The notes under the pieces: generated by a model
What the model saw: only the letters and a program-made list of their open reading frames with translations
Told to the model about the DNA's origin: nothing
The model's database searches: none
Assembly (NCBI GenBank): GCA_036644995.1
Contig: JAVXOZ010000002.1
Location: 62,001-126,000 of the forward strand
Direction: 5' to 3'
Length of the DNA stretch: 64,000 bases
Source: Cryptoclostridium sp036644995
Lineage (GTDB): Bacteria > Bacillota > Dehalobacteriia > UBA7702
Made by a program: the position numbers and the translations under genes
Shown: positions 1 to 8,260 of the stretch, piece after piece
Numbering within the stretch: the first letter of the stretch is position 1
Layout of the letters: every line of letters begins with the position of its first letter

Positions 1-1
1 T

Positions 2-682
2 TATTTGCGGTTCTTTGATGAAAACCGCAATATGGTGCCGATTTTAAGCTTGGAAGGAAATCATAAAGAAACCGATGAACGCCGAGGTAAAGGTGTTTAT
101 CAACGGCTATACCATAGCATGAGCGGCTTGAAAACAAATAAAATATTATTTGCTGCTTCCCTTACGGTTACTACGGAAAATATTGATAAAATAACTGCCG
201 TGGAGTTCATTGAGAATTTGCAAAACCATGGTTGCCGTGGAGTTTTATTTATAGAATATGTAGCCGTTGACGGCAAAACCCAAACTTTGGAAATTGATGA
301 AAAAGGCCGTGAAAAATTGGAAAAACGTCAAGAATCTCTGCGTAAAAAATTCCCCGCCATGGTGTTTATTTCTTTCCCCGGTGATGAAAAACAAATGGGG
401 GGTTGTTTGGCAGCGGGGCGAGGTTTTTTTCATATCAGTCCCCAAGGCAATGCCGAGGCTTGCCCATTTTCTCCCTTTGCAGATTGTAATTTAAAAGAGG
501 TTTCCCTGTTGGAAGCCTTAAAATCACCTTTTTTTGATATGCTGCGGCAGAAGCATTTGGTGGGTGGTGAACATAGTGGCGGCTGTGCTCTGTTTCAAAG
601 AGAAGCCGAGGTTAAGGAGTGTTTAAAGGTGGCAAAATTGAATAAAACGTTGGAGGTGGAGCATGATTTACAGAAAAGCTAA
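2..682 (+). CDS. Radical SAM protein, C-terminal part (5' end outside window)
   Basis: The frame is open from the first bases of the window, so the start and the radical SAM CxxxCxxC cluster lie upstream and are not visible. What remains resembles the C-terminal half of a clostridial radical SAM family: a SLEG motif, a DERRGKGVY stretch, then GGCLAAGRGFFHISPQGN followed by EACPFSP, a SPASM-like region with several cysteines (GGCLA, EACPF, ADCNL, GGCAL, KECL) that probably hold an auxiliary iron-sulfur cluster. The substrate cannot be told. The 3' end overlaps the next gene by 20 bp, which suggests co-transcription and coupled translation. Confidence 0.75.
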   Translation, partial: YLRFFDENRNMVPILSLEGNHKETDERRGKGVYQRLYHSMSGLKTNKILFAASLTVTTENIDKITAVEFIENLQNHGCRGVLFIEYVAVDGKTQTLEIDEKGREKLEKRQESLRKKFPAMVFISFPGDEKQMGGCLAAGRGFFHISPQGNAEACPFSPFADCNLKEVSLLEALKSPFFDMLRQKHLVGGEHSGGCALFQREAEVKECLKVAKLNKTLEVEHDLQKS

Positions 683-1130
683 AATAGATGATGTGGAACA
701 GATTTATCAGCTTATTATGGATTATGCCAATGAAGGGCTGATGTTGGCAAGACCACGGCAAGGGATTTATGCAGGTATCCGTGAATATATTGTAGGGGAA
801 AATTCCACAGGTGAGGTGGTTGCCATTGGTGCTTTGCGGATTTTGTGGAGCGATTTGGCGGAAATTTGCTCCTTAGCTGTGCGTGAGCCTTATTTGAAAA
901 AAGGGATTGGCAAAAAAATAGTTGAATTACTGGAAAATGAAGCCGAGGATTTACGGATTCCCCAAATTTTTGCTTTAACCTATCAACAAGGGTTCTTCTT
1001 GAAATGCGGCTTTAATTCCGTGGAACACAGTGCCTTGCCCCAAAAAGTTTGGCGTGATTGCATAGATTGCCCTAAGTTTCCTGATTGTGATGAGAAGGCG
1101 GTATTAAAAAATACTTCCCATAATGGGTGA
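663..1130 (+). CDS. argA: GNAT N-acetyltransferase, short ArgA-type (probable N-acetylglutamate synthase)
   Basis: A 155-residue GNAT-fold protein. It matches the short, single-domain N-acetylglutamate synthase type rather than the long ArgA with an amino-acid-kinase domain. Visible marks are DLAEICSLAV in the central strand, YLKKGIGKKIV as the acetyl-CoA pyrophosphate loop, LTYQQGFFLKCGF, and the C-terminal WRDCIDCPKFPDCDE Cys cluster seen in this subgroup. It would make N-acetylglutamate from glutamate and acetyl-CoA, the first step of arginine synthesis; argH 265 bp downstream fits. The last seven codons lie in the left arm of a hairpin (1106-1236), so the C-terminus may have been altered by that element. 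The exact substrate is inferred from family resemblance. Confidence 0.75.
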   Translation: MIYRKAKIDDVEQIYQLIMDYANEGLMLARPRQGIYAGIREYIVGENSTGEVVAIGALRILWSDLAEICSLAVREPYLKKGIGKKIVELLENEAEDLRIPQIFALTYQQGFFLKCGFNSVEHSALPQKVWRDCIDCPKFPDCDEKAVLKNTSHNG

Positions 1131-1236
1131 TAGCAGGGAAACTCCCCAAACTGAGACCGCTTATGTATTATATATACACTGCACGTCCTCATTTTGGTGT
1201 GTTCCCCTGTTCTAACCCATTCTTGAAAGTATTTTT
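1106..1236 (+). repeat. Divergent hairpin D1
   Basis: A long imperfect inverted repeat. AAAAATACTT at 1106 pairs with AAGTATTTTT ending at 1236, ATGGGT with ACCCAT, and GCAGGGAAAC with GTTCCCCTGT. The apex, CTTATGTA-7 nt-TACACTGCA, is the same as in the R elements, and the flanking GACCGC and CACGTCC match R5 and R6, but the outer arms are unrelated to them. It overlaps the last codons of the acetyltransferase gene. Confidence 0.75.
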
Positions 1237-1315
1237 GTTGCCCATAGGAGATAGCAGGGAAACTTTTTTGAAAGTATTTGTAGTGCCCAAAGCATATAAT
1301 AAGGAAACTTTTTTA
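1222..1315 (+). repeat. Imperfect direct repeat of about 47 bp, two copies
   Basis: The stretch CTTGAAAGTATTT...TGCCCA...AGGAAACTTTTTT occurs twice in a row, at about 1222-1268 and 1269-1315. The first copy also contains GATAGCAGGGAAAC, a second occurrence of part of the left arm of D1. It fills the space before argH and seems to come from rearranged hairpin material. Confidence 0.55.
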
Positions 1316-1395
1316 GCAAGGTTAACTTGTTTTAAAAATTTCCATATAAAATTTAAGATGATTTATTGGACAAGTTGTAATAACGGAGGTTTGTG

Positions 1396-2796
1396 ATGAA
1401 ATTATGGGGTGGCAGATTTGCCAAAAATAACGATGCTTTAATGGAAGATTTTCATTCTTCCATCACTTTTGATAAAAGACTTTTCGAAGAAGATATTACC
1501 GGTTCTTTGGCACATAGTGCCATGTTGGCAAAACAGGGAATAATTTCCTCTGATGAAGGGGAATTAATCCGCAAGGGACTAAAAGAAATTTTAGCCGATA
1601 TTGCCAATGGCAATGTGGAATTTGATGTTAAAGCAGAAGATATCCACATGAATGTGGAAACCATGCTCATAGCCAAAATTGGCGATGTGGGTAAAAAACT
1701 GCACACAGGCAGAAGCAGAAACGACCAAGTGGCTTTGGATATCCATTTATATTTAAAGCACGAAACCGATGGGGTGCTGGTGTTATTGCAATCTTTGGAA
1801 GAAACCATATTGGCAATGGCAGAACAGCACACTCACACTGTTATGCCGGGATATACACATTTGCAAAAGGCACAGCCCATTTCTTTTGCCCATCACTTAA
1901 TGGCATATTTTGAAATGTTTTTAAGGGATATGGGGAGATTGCAGGATAGTAAAAAACGTTTGGATGTAATGGTTTTAGGCTCAGGTGCTTTGGCAGGTAC
2001 TGTTTTTCCTTTGGATAGAGAATTTGTAAAAGAACAGCTGGGCTTTGCTGAAATTTCTCAAAATTCCATGGATGGTGTTTCCGACCGTGATTTTGCCTTG
2101 GAATTTTTGGCGGCGGCTGCCATGATTATGATGCACCTTTCCCGTTTTTCCGAAGAAATAATTCTTTGGAGCACAGGGGAATTTGCTTTTGTAACCATGG
2201 ATGATGGTTACAGCACCGGTTCTTCCATTATGCCCCAGAAAAAAAATCCCGATGCCGCAGAACTTGTCCGTGGGAAAACAGGGAGAGTTTACGGGGATTT
2301 AATGGCTTTACTTACGGTGATGAAGGGGATTCCCTTAGCCTACAACAAGGATATGCAGGAAGATAAAGAGGCTTTGTTTGATGCTGTGGATACGGTGAAA
2401 AAATCTCTGATGATTTTTAAGCCCATGATAGCTACAATGAAAATTAATAAAGAGCGGATGAGAGCCGATGCCGAAGGTGGTTTTATCAATGCCACAGATG
2501 CTGCGGATTATTTGGCAGAGCACGGTGTACCCTTCCGTGAAGCCCATGGAGTGGTGGGTTCTTTGGTTTTATATTGCGAAAAAGTGGGCAAAGCCTTAGG
2601 CGAGCTTACCCTTGAGGAATGGCAAAAATTTTCACCGGTTTTTAAAGAGGATATATACAAATTTGTAAAAATTGAAAACAGCTTAAGCCGCCGAGATATT
2701 CCCGGTGGCCCTGCACCTGTTCAATGCGGAAAAGCCATAGTAAATGCCAAGGAGCGTTTAGCATATATGGTAAATGAAAATAAAGGAGTTAAATAA
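1396..2796 (+). CDS. argH: Argininosuccinate lyase
   Basis: Cleaves argininosuccinate to arginine and fumarate, the last step of arginine synthesis; a cytosolic homotetramer of the fumarase/aspartase superfamily. The family signature GSSIMPQKKNPDAAE is present, as are the N-terminal LWGGRF and the TGRSRNDQVALD substrate-binding segment. At 466 residues the length is normal. ATG at 1396 is preferred over GTG at 1393 because GGAGG at 1385-1389 lies 6 nt before it. The stop shares one base with the next start (TAATG), so the DUF362 gene is probably co-transcribed. Confidence 0.97.
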   Translation: MKLWGGRFAKNNDALMEDFHSSITFDKRLFEEDITGSLAHSAMLAKQGIISSDEGELIRKGLKEILADIANGNVEFDVKAEDIHMNVETMLIAKIGDVGKKLHTGRSRNDQVALDIHLYLKHETDGVLVLLQSLEETILAMAEQHTHTVMPGYTHLQKAQPISFAHHLMAYFEMFLRDMGRLQDSKKRLDVMVLGSGALAGTVFPLDREFVKEQLGFAEISQNSMDGVSDRDFALEFLAAAAMIMMHLSRFSEEIILWSTGEFAFVTMDDGYSTGSSIMPQKKNPDAAELVRGKTGRVYGDLMALLTVMKGIPLAYNKDMQEDKEALFDAVDTVKKSLMIFKPMIATMKINKERMRADAEGGFINATDAADYLAEHGVPFREAHGVVGSLVLYCEKVGKALGELTLEEWQKFSPVFKEDIYKFVKIENSLSRRDIPGGPAPVQCGKAIVNAKERLAYMVNENKGVK

Positions 2797-3899
2797 TGGA
2801 AAAAGCAAAAGTATATTATACTAATTTTCGCACTACCAATACAGAAAATCAGCCCCAAAAATTAGCACGGCTGATAAAAACAGCGGGTATGGAAACCATG
2901 GATTTTAAAAACAAATTTACCGCTATTAAAATACACTTTGGAGAATTGGGCAATTTAGCTTTTTTACGCCCTAATTATGCCAAGGTGGTGGCGGATATGG
3001 TTAAAGCAAACGGCGGCAAAGTATTTTTAACCGATAGCAATACCCTTTATGTGGGTAGCCGCAAAAACGCTTTGGATCATTTGGATACCGCTTATGAAAA
3101 CGGTTACAGTCCTTTTTCCACAGGGTGCCATGTGATTATTGCCGATGGTTTGAAGGGTACAGATGAAATACTTGTGCCCATAGATGGGGAATATGTAAAA
3201 GAAGCAAAAATTGGCAGAGCCTTGATGGATGCGGATATAATTATCTCCCTTAACCACTTTAAAGGTCATGAATTCACAGGTTTTGGCGGTGCGTTAAAAA
3301 ATATTGGCATGGGGGGTGGCTCCCGTGCGGGAAAAATGGAAATGCACAGCAATGGCAAACCCGTGGTGAAAGAGGAGCTTTGCACAGGCTGTAAAACCTG
3401 TTTAAAAAATTGTGCCAACGATGGCGTGGTTATAGAAAATAAAAAAGCTAAAATTATTGAAGAAAAATGTTTGGGCTGCGGCCGTTGTATTGGGGTTTGT
3501 CCTGAGGATGCCATGGTAGCCAATCTTAATGAAGCTAACGATATTTTGAATTGTAAAATTGCGGAATATACCAAAGCGATTATTAAAGATAAGCCCCATT
3601 TTCATATATCTTTGGTGGTGGATGTTTCACCATTTTGCGATTGCCATTCAGAAAATGATGTTGCCATTGTTCCCGATGTGGGTATGTTTGCCTCCTTTGA
3701 CCCTGTGGCATTGGATATGGCTTGTGCCCATGCTGTAAATGCTCAACCTGCTATTTTGGAAAGCCGCTTGGGTGAAATGAAACATGAAAGTGATGACCAC
3801 TTCCATAATAATCACCCCAGCACAGATTGGCGGGCTTGTTTAAAGCATGGTGAAAAAATTGGCATTGGCAGCCAAAAATATGAATTGATTGAGATATAA
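2796..3899 (+). CDS. DUF362 domain protein with two 4Fe-4S motifs
   Basis: A 367-residue protein. The N-terminal two thirds are a DUF362 domain (KIHFGELGN, a TDSNTLY segment, NHFKGHEFTGFGGALKNIGM). A ferredoxin insert follows with CTGCKTCLKNC and CLGCGRCIGVCPED, each fit to hold one 4Fe-4S cluster, and after it the end of the DUF362 fold. Members are often labelled ferredoxin or iron-sulfur protein and their reaction is generally not known; electron transfer is an inference. It starts on the last base of the argH stop codon, which suggests translational coupling, though no link to arginine metabolism is obvious. Confidence 0.85.
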   Translation: MEKAKVYYTNFRTTNTENQPQKLARLIKTAGMETMDFKNKFTAIKIHFGELGNLAFLRPNYAKVVADMVKANGGKVFLTDSNTLYVGSRKNALDHLDTAYENGYSPFSTGCHVIIADGLKGTDEILVPIDGEYVKEAKIGRALMDADIIISLNHFKGHEFTGFGGALKNIGMGGGSRAGKMEMHSNGKPVVKEELCTGCKTCLKNCANDGVVIENKKAKIIEEKCLGCGRCIGVCPEDAMVANLNEANDILNCKIAEYTKAIIKDKPHFHISLVVDVSPFCDCHSENDVAIVPDVGMFASFDPVALDMACAHAVNAQPAILESRLGEMKHESDDHFHNNHPSTDWRACLKHGEKIGIGSQKYELIEI

Positions 3900-3955
3900 A
3901 AATAAGTGGGTTTTACAATTAGTTATATTTGAAATTAGATATTTAAGGTAGGAAT

Positions 3956-5134
3956 ATGGAATATAGAAAAAATCCCAAAAACGGTGATAAGCTTTCTGTT
4001 TTAGGTTATGGCTGTATGCGATATACCAAAAAAGGCGGCAGTATCGACCAAGAAAAAGCAGAAAAAGAGATGCTCTACGCCTTGGAGCACGGGGTAAATT
4101 ATTTTGATACCGCCTATGTTTACCGTGGCTGTGAAGTGGCATTGGGGAAGTTTTTAGCCAAAGGACATCGTAAAGATGTTTATATAGCCACAAAATTACC
4201 CCATTATCAGCTTAAAACCTTAGATGATGCCCAGCGGATTTTTCAAGAGGAATTAAGCCGCTTGCAAACCGACTATATCGACTATTATTTAATCCATATG
4301 CTCACCGATGTGGCTGCTTGGCGCCGTTTGGAAAAAATGGGATTGGGAGATTGGCTGGAGCAAAAGGTTAAAAACGGAGAAATCCGCAATGTGGGTTTTT
4401 CTTATCACGGGGGAACCAAAGGCTTTATTGATTTAATAGATGCTCACCCTTGGGATTTTGTGCAAATACAGTTTAATTATATGGACGAACATAGTCAAGC
4501 AGGGCTTAAAGGCTTGAAATATGCGGCGGCTCAAGATATCCCTGTGATAATAATGGAGCCTTTGCGTGGTGGGCGTTTAACTGTGGATTTGCCCCCAAAA
4601 GCCAAAGATATATTTGCCCAAGCCCAGCCGCCCAAAACAGCGGCGGAGTGGGGTTTGCGGTGGATTTGGAACCACCCCGAAGTTACCGTGGTGCTATCGG
4701 GAATGAACGATATTTCCCAAGTTACGGAAAATGTGGCAGTGGCAGATGTTGCTTTAGCTAATTCTTTAAGTGATGAGGAATTGGCTATTTTTCCAAGGGT
4801 GAAAGAGGCTATTGATAAATCCGTAAAAATACCCTGTACAGGGTGCGGTTACTGTATGCCCTGCCCTAAGGCCGTGGATATACCCAATGCTTTTCGTAGC
4901 TATAATGTGAGTTATAGCGATGGCTGGTATCACGGTATTCGGGAGTATTATATGGCTACCACTATGCGTACTAATCCTACCAATGCCGGTCTTTGTGTGC
5001 AATGTGGCAAATGTAAAAAACATTGCCCCCAAAGTATTAATGTGCCCGAAGAAATTTTGAAAGTACAAAAGAGAATGGAAAATCCCCTATATAAATTAGT
5101 GGCTAAGTTTTCTAAATATTTTGTGAAATTTTGA
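3956..5134 (+). CDS. Aldo/keto reductase with C-terminal ferredoxin domain
   Basis: A 392-residue oxidoreductase. Residues 1 to about 280 form the TIM-barrel aldo/keto reductase domain, with YFDTAYVY carrying the catalytic Asp and Tyr and ATKLP carrying the Lys. The C-terminal part has CTGCGYCMPCP and CVQCGKCKKHCPQ, as in the iron-sulfur aldo/keto reductases common in anaerobes. Substrate unknown; it probably reduces a carbonyl with NAD(P)H or passes electrons through the clusters. It starts 56 bp after the DUF362 gene, with a weak AGGTAGG site upstream. Its 3' side faces the oppositely oriented hydrolase gene. Confidence 0.9.
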   Translation: MEYRKNPKNGDKLSVLGYGCMRYTKKGGSIDQEKAEKEMLYALEHGVNYFDTAYVYRGCEVALGKFLAKGHRKDVYIATKLPHYQLKTLDDAQRIFQEELSRLQTDYIDYYLIHMLTDVAAWRRLEKMGLGDWLEQKVKNGEIRNVGFSYHGGTKGFIDLIDAHPWDFVQIQFNYMDEHSQAGLKGLKYAAAQDIPVIIMEPLRGGRLTVDLPPKAKDIFAQAQPPKTAAEWGLRWIWNHPEVTVVLSGMNDISQVTENVAVADVALANSLSDEELAIFPRVKEAIDKSVKIPCTGCGYCMPCPKAVDIPNAFRSYNVSYSDGWYHGIREYYMATTMRTNPTNAGLCVQCGKCKKHCPQSINVPEEILKVQKRMENPLYKLVAKFSKYFVKF

Positions 5135-5184
5135 CAAATTTTCCATAATGGCGGATATGGAGAAAACTTAAAAAATTTACGGGT

Positions 5185-5318
5185 AGGCTGTTGATAAAGT
5201 CTGATATTCGGTAAAATCCCTTCCCATCCACTGCCTATGCACATATAGGTACACTGCACAGTGGCTGTTCAGGGAGTTTTACCGAATCTAAGGCTTTCTT
5301 AACAGCCTGACAATCTGC
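5185..5318 (+). repeat. Hairpin element R1 (short form)
   Basis: AGGCTGTTGATAAAG at the left pairs with CTTTCTTAACAGCCT at the right, ATTCGGTAAAATCCC with GGGAGTTTTACCGAAT, and CCACTGC with GCACAGTGG; the apex is GCACATATAGGTAC. It is flanked by a perfect 19-bp direct repeat, ACTTAAAAAATTTACGGGT, at 5166-5184 and 5319-5337, which looks like a target-site duplication. Confidence 0.88.
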
Positions 5319-5442
5319 ACTTAAAAAATTTACGGGTTTATCTGCATTAAAGCACATTGCATCTCCATATTTTTAGGTTTTAGTGAGTTTAAGCTTTCTT
5401 AAATCTTTGGAATTTATGGATTATTGCTAAATTAAATAAAAA

Positions 5443-5478
5443 ATCCCGAAGAACCGTTTTGGTTTTTCGGGATTTTTT
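5443..5478 (+). terminator. Intrinsic terminator, probably bidirectional
   Basis: A 13-bp stem, ATCCCGAAGAACC with GGTTTTTCGGGAT (one G-U pair), a short loop, an A-run on the left and TTTTTT on the right. It lies between the convergent aldo/keto reductase and hydrolase genes and could stop transcription from both sides. Confidence 0.8.
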
Positions 5479-5617
5479 GGCGGAAAATTGCCATGTATTT
5501 AATTTTATATTAAGTTAAGTGATAAAGTGATTTTTTTTTAAGTTATCGGTAAATATTACAAATTTGTTTGGCTTTAATATGTGAAAATTTTAGATTTTAA
5601 AAAGCTGTTAAAAGGCT

Positions 5618-6481
5618 TTACCATTTATTAAACCAGTCTACGGTGAGGTCAAAAGCATCTTTACGGGCTTTGGCACAGAGCTCGGGGAATTTGCGTTCGT
5701 TTTTTTGGGTTCGTGCCCAAGCTGTTACCGGGGTTAAATAGTGGCTTGCTATATCAAAATTAACGTGTTTATATTCATAGGGGAAATTATTGGCTTTTAA
5801 TCTATCCACAATGTGTTTTGCTCCGTATTCTGAAGGCCACATATCATCTGTGGTGGTGGATAAAACCAAAACGTTGCCGTGAATTTTTTCCACGGGAATA
5901 ATGGCTTCTTCGGGGATGGGGTGGGTAAAAAGCTCATCATAGCGATAGAGCATTAAAAGTTTACGCCCTTTCCATACACGCTTTATAAAATTCCAGCCTG
6001 CACAGCCCTTCATGTGAAAATAGGGCAATGGACGGTTTTTATAGCTCCAAGATGAGGTTCTTATAGGGAATTTATACCATGTTACCCCTTCATAAATATA
6101 GCAACTGGGTGTAACCCCCACTACGCAGGTAATATCAGGGAAAAGTGTGGCGGAGGTTAAGGTTAGTTCTGTGCCCTTTGACCAGCCGTACATTCCTATT
6201 TTTTTTATTGTGCCATTTTGGTATTTTTTTAGCCAATTAACGGCATTTTCAATGTATTCTATGGGAATATTGGAAAGTTTATAGCTTAAACCCTTAACGT
6301 ACCAATAGCCCACTGCCAAAGCAAAAAAACCATTTTCTGCCAATAATTTTGCTATGGTTTTGGCATTTTCAATACCGCCATCGCTGCCTGTAACAACTAT
6401 TATGGCTTTATTTGTTTTGGTTTTTGGGGTAAACAAGGTACCCATAAATCCCTCTTTTTTTAAATCTATATCAAGACTCAT
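5618..6481 (-). CDS. Alpha/beta hydrolase, BAAT / acyl-CoA thioester hydrolase C-terminal type
   Basis: A 287-residue alpha/beta hydrolase most like the BAAT C-terminal domain (bile-acid-CoA:amino acid acyltransferase / acyl-CoA thioesterase). The nucleophile elbow GWSKGTE puts Ser at residue 101; DDMWPS supplies the acid and SHYLTP the catalytic His near the C-terminus. The full-length family has an extra N-terminal domain that is absent here. The frame stays open upstream into hairpin R2, but ATG at 6481 has GGGAGGTAAAG just before it, and the upstream residues are only the repeat read as protein. It appears monocistronic. The acyl substrate is unknown. Confidence 0.8.
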   Translation of the reverse strand: MSLDIDLKKEGFMGTLFTPKTKTNKAIIVVTGSDGGIENAKTIAKLLAENGFFALAVGYWYVKGLSYKLSNIPIEYIENAVNWLKKYQNGTIKKIGMYGWSKGTELTLTSATLFPDITCVVGVTPSCYIYEGVTWYKFPIRTSSWSYKNRPLPYFHMKGCAGWNFIKRVWKGRKLLMLYRYDELFTHPIPEEAIIPVEKIHGNVLVLSTTTDDMWPSEYGAKHIVDRLKANNFPYEYKHVNFDIASHYLTPVTAWARTQKNERKFPELCAKARKDAFDLTVDWFNKW

Positions 6482-6586
6482 GAAAACTTTACCTCCCAAA
6501 AATAGTAGCTTTAATAAAAAGTCAAAAATATTATAACATATTTTGTTTAGTAAGGATAGATAAGACTTTTTAAAATAGAAATCTTT

Positions 6587-6740
6587 AGGCTGTTTATAAA
6601 GTCTGATATTCGGTAAAATCCCTTCCCACCCACTGCTTATGTACATCTAAGTATACTGCATAGCCGCTGCTCAGGGAGTTTTACCGAATCTAAGGCTTTC
6701 TTAACAGCCTTACATCTTGCCAAAAAACTATGTTTTTCAA
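6587..6740 (+). repeat. Hairpin element R2 (long form)
   Basis: Same family as R1: GGCTGTTTATAAAGTCTGATATTCGG left, TTTTACCGAATCTAAGGC right, apex TGTACATCTAAGTATACTGCA. It continues into the long-form tail (CATCTTGCCAAAAAACTATG) but lacks a clean CAATCTG end. Only an 8-bp repeat, AAATCTTT (6579-6586 and 6741-6748), flanks it, and this may be chance. It lies upstream of the hydrolase gene on the minus strand. Confidence 0.85.
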
Positions 6741-6795
6741 AAATCTTTTTAATCACTCATTATTGGCTTGGGTATTTGGTAAAAGCCAAAGGAAT

Positions 6796-6855
6796 ATTCA
6801 GTGTTCTATATCTAACATTCAGTGTTCTATATCTAACATTCAGTGTTCTATATCT
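6796..6855 (+). repeat. 21-bp tandem repeat, 2.9 copies
   Basis: ATTCAGTGTTCTATATCTAAC occurs at 6796-6816 and 6817-6837, with an 18-bp partial third copy at 6838-6855. The copies are identical, which points to recent slippage. The rest of the space up to the arcC terminator shows no gene that I can support. Confidence 0.9.
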
Positions 6856-6954
6856 CAATATGGGGAATGGTTTTTGTTTGGTAAAAAATATGGAATACAG
6901 CCGTGTGTAAATTTTTAAGGAATACACTTTGGTATAAAGCATGGTAATGGAAAA

Positions 6955-7007
6955 CCGCACCAAATTGATGTTGCCTATGTTTTATAATCATTGGCAATTT
7001 GGTGCGG
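6955..7007 (-). terminator. Probable terminator of the agmatine operon
   Basis: A perfect 13-bp stem (CCGCACCAAATTG with CAATTTGGTGCGG) around a 27-nt loop. On the minus strand it follows the arcC stop by 24 nt and is followed by TTTT. The long loop is unusual for a simple terminator. Confidence 0.6.
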
Positions 7008-7031
7008 CTTGTAATCTATTTTAATTTAGTG

Positions 7032-7976
7032 CTATTGGATAATGCGAGTGCCGGATTCCCCTAAAATTGCTGCGGGAGCTTTTTCTAAAGAGGCAATTAC
7101 CGCCACTCTGTTCTTGCCGCTTTTGGCAAAATCTATGGCGGCTTCTACCTTGGGTAGCATACTGCCAGGGGCAAAATGACCTTGGGCTATGTATGCTTCA
7201 GCCTCGGCTACGGTTATTTCTTTTAGCTCTTTTTCATCGGGTTTGCCAAAATTTATGGATACTCTGTCCACCGCTGTTAGTATAAAAAAGTATTCCGCAT
7301 CCACCAAGGCTCCAAGCTTTGCTCCGGCAAAGTCTTTATCTATAACTGCGGCTACGCCTTGGTAGTGGTCTATGCTTTCTTTAATCACCGGTATGCCACC
7401 GCCGCCACAGGCTATAACCACAAATTCGTGGTCTAAAAGATTTAAAATGGAATCTTTTTCCACTATATTTTGGGGCTTGGGTGATGGTACCATGCGGCGA
7501 TAGCCACGCCCTGCATCTTCCTTAAATACCATATGTGGGTATTTTTTCATTAAATCTTCGGCTTGGCTTTGGGTGTAATAAGCCCCAATGGGCTTTTGGG
7601 GGTTTTCAAAGGCAATGTCGTTTTTATCCACTTCCACTTGGGTTACCACTGTGGCAACGTGCCAAGGCATATTTTGATTCCGCAGCTCCGCTAACAAGGC
7701 TTTTTGCAGGTGATAGCCTATGTAGCCTTGACTCATGGCGGCGCATTCCGCCAGTTCCATAGGTGGGATTTTTTCGGAATTTTCGCTGCCGTAATCAAAG
7801 GCATTTTTAATAACCCCAACTTGAGGGCCGTTGCCGTGGGTAAGTACTATTTCATAACCTTGGGCAATTAAGCCCACCAATGCCGGAGCGGCTATTTTTA
7901 ATTTTTCCTGCTGTTCTTTGCCATCGTTGCCCAAGGCATTGCCACCTAAGGCAATTACAATTCTTGGTTCTTTCAT
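7032..7976 (-). CDS. arcC: Carbamate kinase (agmatine pathway)
   Basis: Transfers phosphate from carbamoyl phosphate to ADP, giving ATP, CO2 and ammonia: the energy-yielding last step of agmatine breakdown. The 314-residue sequence shows ALGGNALGNDG at the N-terminus, LTHGNGPQVG, and CGGGGIPV, all typical of the amino-acid-kinase fold. The start at 7976 is preferred because AAGGAG lies 6 nt upstream; the open frame runs further up, but only through non-coding sequence and hairpin R3. It is the last gene of ptcA-aguD-aguA-arcC and is separated from aguA by 284 nt, of which 180 are R3 plus one copy of its flanking repeat. In this setting the gene is also called aguC. Confidence 0.95.
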   Translation of the reverse strand: MKEPRIVIALGGNALGNDGKEQQEKLKIAAPALVGLIAQGYEIVLTHGNGPQVGVIKNAFDYGSENSEKIPPMELAECAAMSQGYIGYHLQKALLAELRNQNMPWHVATVVTQVEVDKNDIAFENPQKPIGAYYTQSQAEDLMKKYPHMVFKEDAGRGYRRMVPSPKPQNIVEKDSILNLLDHEFVVIACGGGGIPVIKESIDHYQGVAAVIDKDFAGAKLGALVDAEYFFILTAVDRVSINFGKPDEKELKEITVAEAEAYIAQGHFAPGSMLPKVEAAIDFAKSGKNRVAVIASLEKAPAAILGESGTRIIQ

Positions 7977-8042
7977 GTTTCTCCTTAATGGTCTGAAAAT
8001 TTCCCTTAGAGCAATATCCTTCAGATTGATGAAAATTGCACT

Positions 8043-8202
8043 TAGGCTGTGGATAAAGTTTGCTATTGGGCAAAATCCCTTCATCGTGACTGCTTATGTA
8101 CATCTAAGTACATAAGCAGACGCTGCTCGGGGAGTTTTACCGAATCTAAGGCTTTCTTATCAGCCTAATATCTTGGCAAAAAACTATGTTTTTGACAATC
8201 TG
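8043..8202 (+). repeat. Hairpin element R3 (long form), inside the agmatine operon
   Basis: TAGGCTGTGGATAAAG pairs with CTTTCTTATCAGCCTA; the apex is a nearly perfect palindrome, GCTTATGTACATCTAAGTAC followed by ATAAGC. The right end is GACAATCTG. A perfect 20-bp direct repeat, AGATTGATGAAAATTGCACT, flanks it exactly (8023-8042 and 8203-8222). It separates aguA from arcC and may change their relative expression. Confidence 0.9.
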
Positions 8203-8260
8203 AGATTGATGAAAATTGCACTAACGGCTTTTAAATCTGTTGATAGTAATTGGTGTTATT

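Noticed and set aside
1127..1396. 89-codon ORF between the acetyltransferase and argH
   Set aside because: It lies in hairpin D1 and the following direct repeat, has no ribosome binding site and shows repeated peptides (ETFLKVF, ETFLARL) that come from the DNA repeat.
6730..6963. ORFs on both strands over the 21-bp repeat
   Set aside because: Their composition (NIQCSIS repeated, or RYRTLNV on the other strand) is only the translated tandem repeat; no ribosome site and no known family.
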